From: Cellvibrionales bacterium UBA2618
Lineage (GTDB): Bacteria > Pseudomonadota > Gammaproteobacteria > Pseudomonadales > Porticoccaceae
DNA: 32,896 nucleotides
Direction of reading: 5' to 3'
Assembly: GCA_002339165.1 (NCBI GenBank)
Contig: DDJS01000045.1
Span: 12,977 to 45,872, forward strand
Part shown: piece after piece, positions 31,380-32,896 of the stretch
How positions within the stretch are numbered: the first letter of the stretch is position 1
Layout of the letters: every line of letters starts with the position of its first letter
Made by a program: the position numbers and the translations under genes
The notes under the pieces: generated by a model
Seen by the model: the letters and a program-made list of their open reading frames with translations, nothing else
Database searches by the model: none
Told to the model about the DNA's origin: nothing

Positions 31380-32882
31380 ATGAACACAACAACAGCGGGT
31401 TTTGTGATCGCCATAGACCAAGGCACCACGTCGTCGAGGAGCATATTGTTTGATCATCAATACGCCATTCATAGCCAAGCTCAGGTCGAACTCGAGCAAT
31501 TTTTCCCGCACTCCGGTTGGGTAGAACAGGACCCCGACGAGATATGGCAGACGACCTTGGATACGGCACGCCGATCGATGCACCAAGCAGATCTAAGGGC
31601 TGACCAACTCTGCGCTCTGGGCATCTCCAATCAGCGAGAAACAACCATTGTTTGGAATCGCGTGAGCGGCAAGCCAGTCTATAATGCGATTGTCTGGCAA
31701 GATCGCCGCACCGCACAATACTGCAATCAACGTCGGCAAGACGGCGCGCAAACTATGGTCACCGCAAAGACTGGCCTATTGCTCGACGCTTATTTTTCGG
31801 CCTCAAAAATAGCCTGGATTTTGGACAATGTCAGCGGAGCACGGGCCGCTGCAGAACGCGGAGAACTTGTATTTGGTACCGTAGATAGCTGGTTGATATG
31901 GAATTTAACCGCCGGCGCTGTACACGCCACCGACGTCACCAATGCCTCGCGAACCATGCTCTACAATATTCATCGACAAGAGTGGGACAGCGAGTTACTG
32001 GAACTATTTAACGTGCCGCGGTCGATGCTGCCAGAGGTTCTCGACTGCAATGGGTTTTTTGGTTATACCTCGGCATCTCTGCTCGGCGGTACGGTAAAAA
32101 TTTGCGGCGTCGCTGGCGATCAGCAAGCTGCCGCTATGGGTCAGGCATGCTTTACCAAGGGCATGCTAAAGGCGACTTATGGCACTGGGTGCTTTGCACT
32201 GCTCAATACTGGAGATACCGCGGTCGAGTCGCAGCATCAATTGTTGACCACCGTGGCCTCGCGCCTGGATGGCAAAATCAGTTACGCTTTAGAGGGTTCT
32301 ATTTTTATCGCTGGCGCAGCCATTCAGTGGTTGCGCGATGGCCTGGGCATTATAGAGTCGGCCGAGCAATCCACCGCCGCGGCGCTAGCCTCTGACCCCG
32401 ACCAGGCAGTGTATTTAGTCCCTGCATTTACCGGCCTTGGCGCGCCTTGGTGGGACCCTGACGCACGCGCAGCGATTTTTGGGTTATCGCTTGCTACCGG
32501 CCGTAATGAGATCGTTCGCGCGGCGCTCGAATCAGTTTGCTACCAAACGCTCGATCTACTTCATGCCATGCATGCCGACTGGAAAACCACATCGAATACT
32601 GTATTGCGAGTCGACGGCGGCATGGCGGTCAATGACTGGACTATGCAATTTCTCGCCGATGTCTTACAGGCGCCTATCGACCGTCCGATGATCACCGAGA
32701 CGTCTGCTCTGGGTGCGGCATGGCTCGCAGCGTCACACGCCGGACTGTGGCCAACATGCGAGGACTTCGCCAGCTCCTGGCAGTGCCAACAGCGATTCAC
32801 CCCCACCATGAGTCCCGAGCAGTGCAAGGTTAAAGTGGCTGGATGGGACGCGGCAATCCGTCGGGTACGCGGGGCAGGTTGA
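31380..32882 (+). CDS. glpK: Glycerol kinase
   Basis: A complete 500-residue FGGY kinase that makes sn-glycerol-3-phosphate from glycerol and ATP. Marks: the N-terminal phosphate loop AIDQGTTSSRSILFD, the glycerol-binding stretch SNQRETTIVWN and NAIVWQDRRT, GVAGDQQAAAMGQACFTKGMLKATYGTGCFALLNTG, and the C-terminal VDGGMAVNDWTMQFLADVLQAPIDRP. The ATG has AGGGG 7 nt upstream. glpF and glpD are not visible; the gene ends 14 nt before the window edge. A tandem 8-bp repeat, GACGGCTA twice, begins at the stop codon and runs to the end of the window. Confidence 0.95.
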   Translation: MNTTTAGFVIAIDQGTTSSRSILFDHQYAIHSQAQVELEQFFPHSGWVEQDPDEIWQTTLDTARRSMHQADLRADQLCALGISNQRETTIVWNRVSGKPVYNAIVWQDRRTAQYCNQRRQDGAQTMVTAKTGLLLDAYFSASKIAWILDNVSGARAAAERGELVFGTVDSWLIWNLTAGAVHATDVTNASRTMLYNIHRQEWDSELLELFNVPRSMLPEVLDCNGFFGYTSASLLGGTVKICGVAGDQQAAAMGQACFTKGMLKATYGTGCFALLNTGDTAVESQHQLLTTVASRLDGKISYALEGSIFIAGAAIQWLRDGLGIIESAEQSTAAALASDPDQAVYLVPAFTGLGAPWWDPDARAAIFGLSLATGRNEIVRAALESVCYQTLDLLHAMHADWKTTSNTVLRVDGGMAVNDWTMQFLADVLQAPIDRPMITETSALGAAWLAASHAGLWPTCEDFASSWQCQQRFTPTMSPEQCKVKVAGWDAAIRRVRGAG

Positions 32883-32896
32883 CGGCTAGACGGCTA

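Overview
The window is a gene-dense stretch of chromosome from a gammaproteobacterium, most likely a marine relative of the Pseudomonas/Cellvibrio group. This placement is inferred from gene order and protein families, not from a marker-gene comparison. The arrangements that support it are uvrA divergent from a YajR-like transporter and ssb, ilvI-ilvH-ilvC followed by pssA, rpsF-rpsR-membrane protein-rplI-dnaB, holD-like-rimI, fabA-fabB, a three-subunit (split) pnt transhydrogenase and a DUF3581 gene. Nearly everything is core metabolism or information processing. I see no rRNA, tRNA, CRISPR array, prophage or insertion sequence.

Layout. 1-183 (-): start of a lipoprotein with a Ser/Asp-rich linker, cut by the window edge. 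410-3339 (-): a BaeSR-like two-component system followed by a Spy/CpxP-like periplasmic protein, with an array of 11-bp direct repeats between them. 3590-6603 (-): pntAA-pntAB-pntB with its own promoter and terminator. 6833-7789 (-): ispB, divergent from fabA-fabB (7985-9763, +). A bidirectional terminator separates fabB from a peroxiredoxin gene (-). 10560-12459 (-): ssb overlapped by a YajR-like transporter gene, divergent from uvrA (12687-15548, +). 15564-17265 (-): DUF3581, DUF2750 and glycine-zipper lipoprotein genes. 17402-18683 (-): holD-like and rimI. 18734-23799 (-): ilvI-ilvH-ilvC, a tyrosine-phosphatase-family gene and pssA. 23800-24483: a 684-bp gap, the largest non-coding stretch. 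24484-29010 (-): rpsF-rpsR-membrane protein-rplI-dnaB-panC. 29273-30699 (-): a CDP-alcohol phosphatidyltransferase and rlmB. 30843-32882 (+): an RDD membrane protein and glpK.

Functionally the window covers envelope stress sensing (BaeSR/Spy-like), NADPH supply (Pnt), unsaturated fatty-acid synthesis and phospholipid head-group steps (FabA/FabB, PssA, second CDP-alcohol enzyme), branched-chain amino acid and pantothenate synthesis (both draw on the 2-oxoisovalerate branch), DNA replication and repair (SSB, DnaB, UvrA, HolD-like), and ribosome assembly and modification (S6, S18, L9, RimI, RlmB). Several starts were moved from the longest reading frame to a site with a better ribosome binding site or family length (fabA, rlmB, ilvC, dnaB, peroxiredoxin, DUF3581, DUF2750, histidine kinase, glycine-zipper lipoprotein). 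Several genes use GTG or TTG starts.

I found no convincing new multi-gene system. The observations most worth checking are the 11-bp repeat array beside the baeSR-like genes, the unexplained structured gap upstream of ilvI, an insertion inside the DnaB ATPase domain, and a terminator-like hairpin pointing against the genes around it between ilvC and the phosphatase gene.
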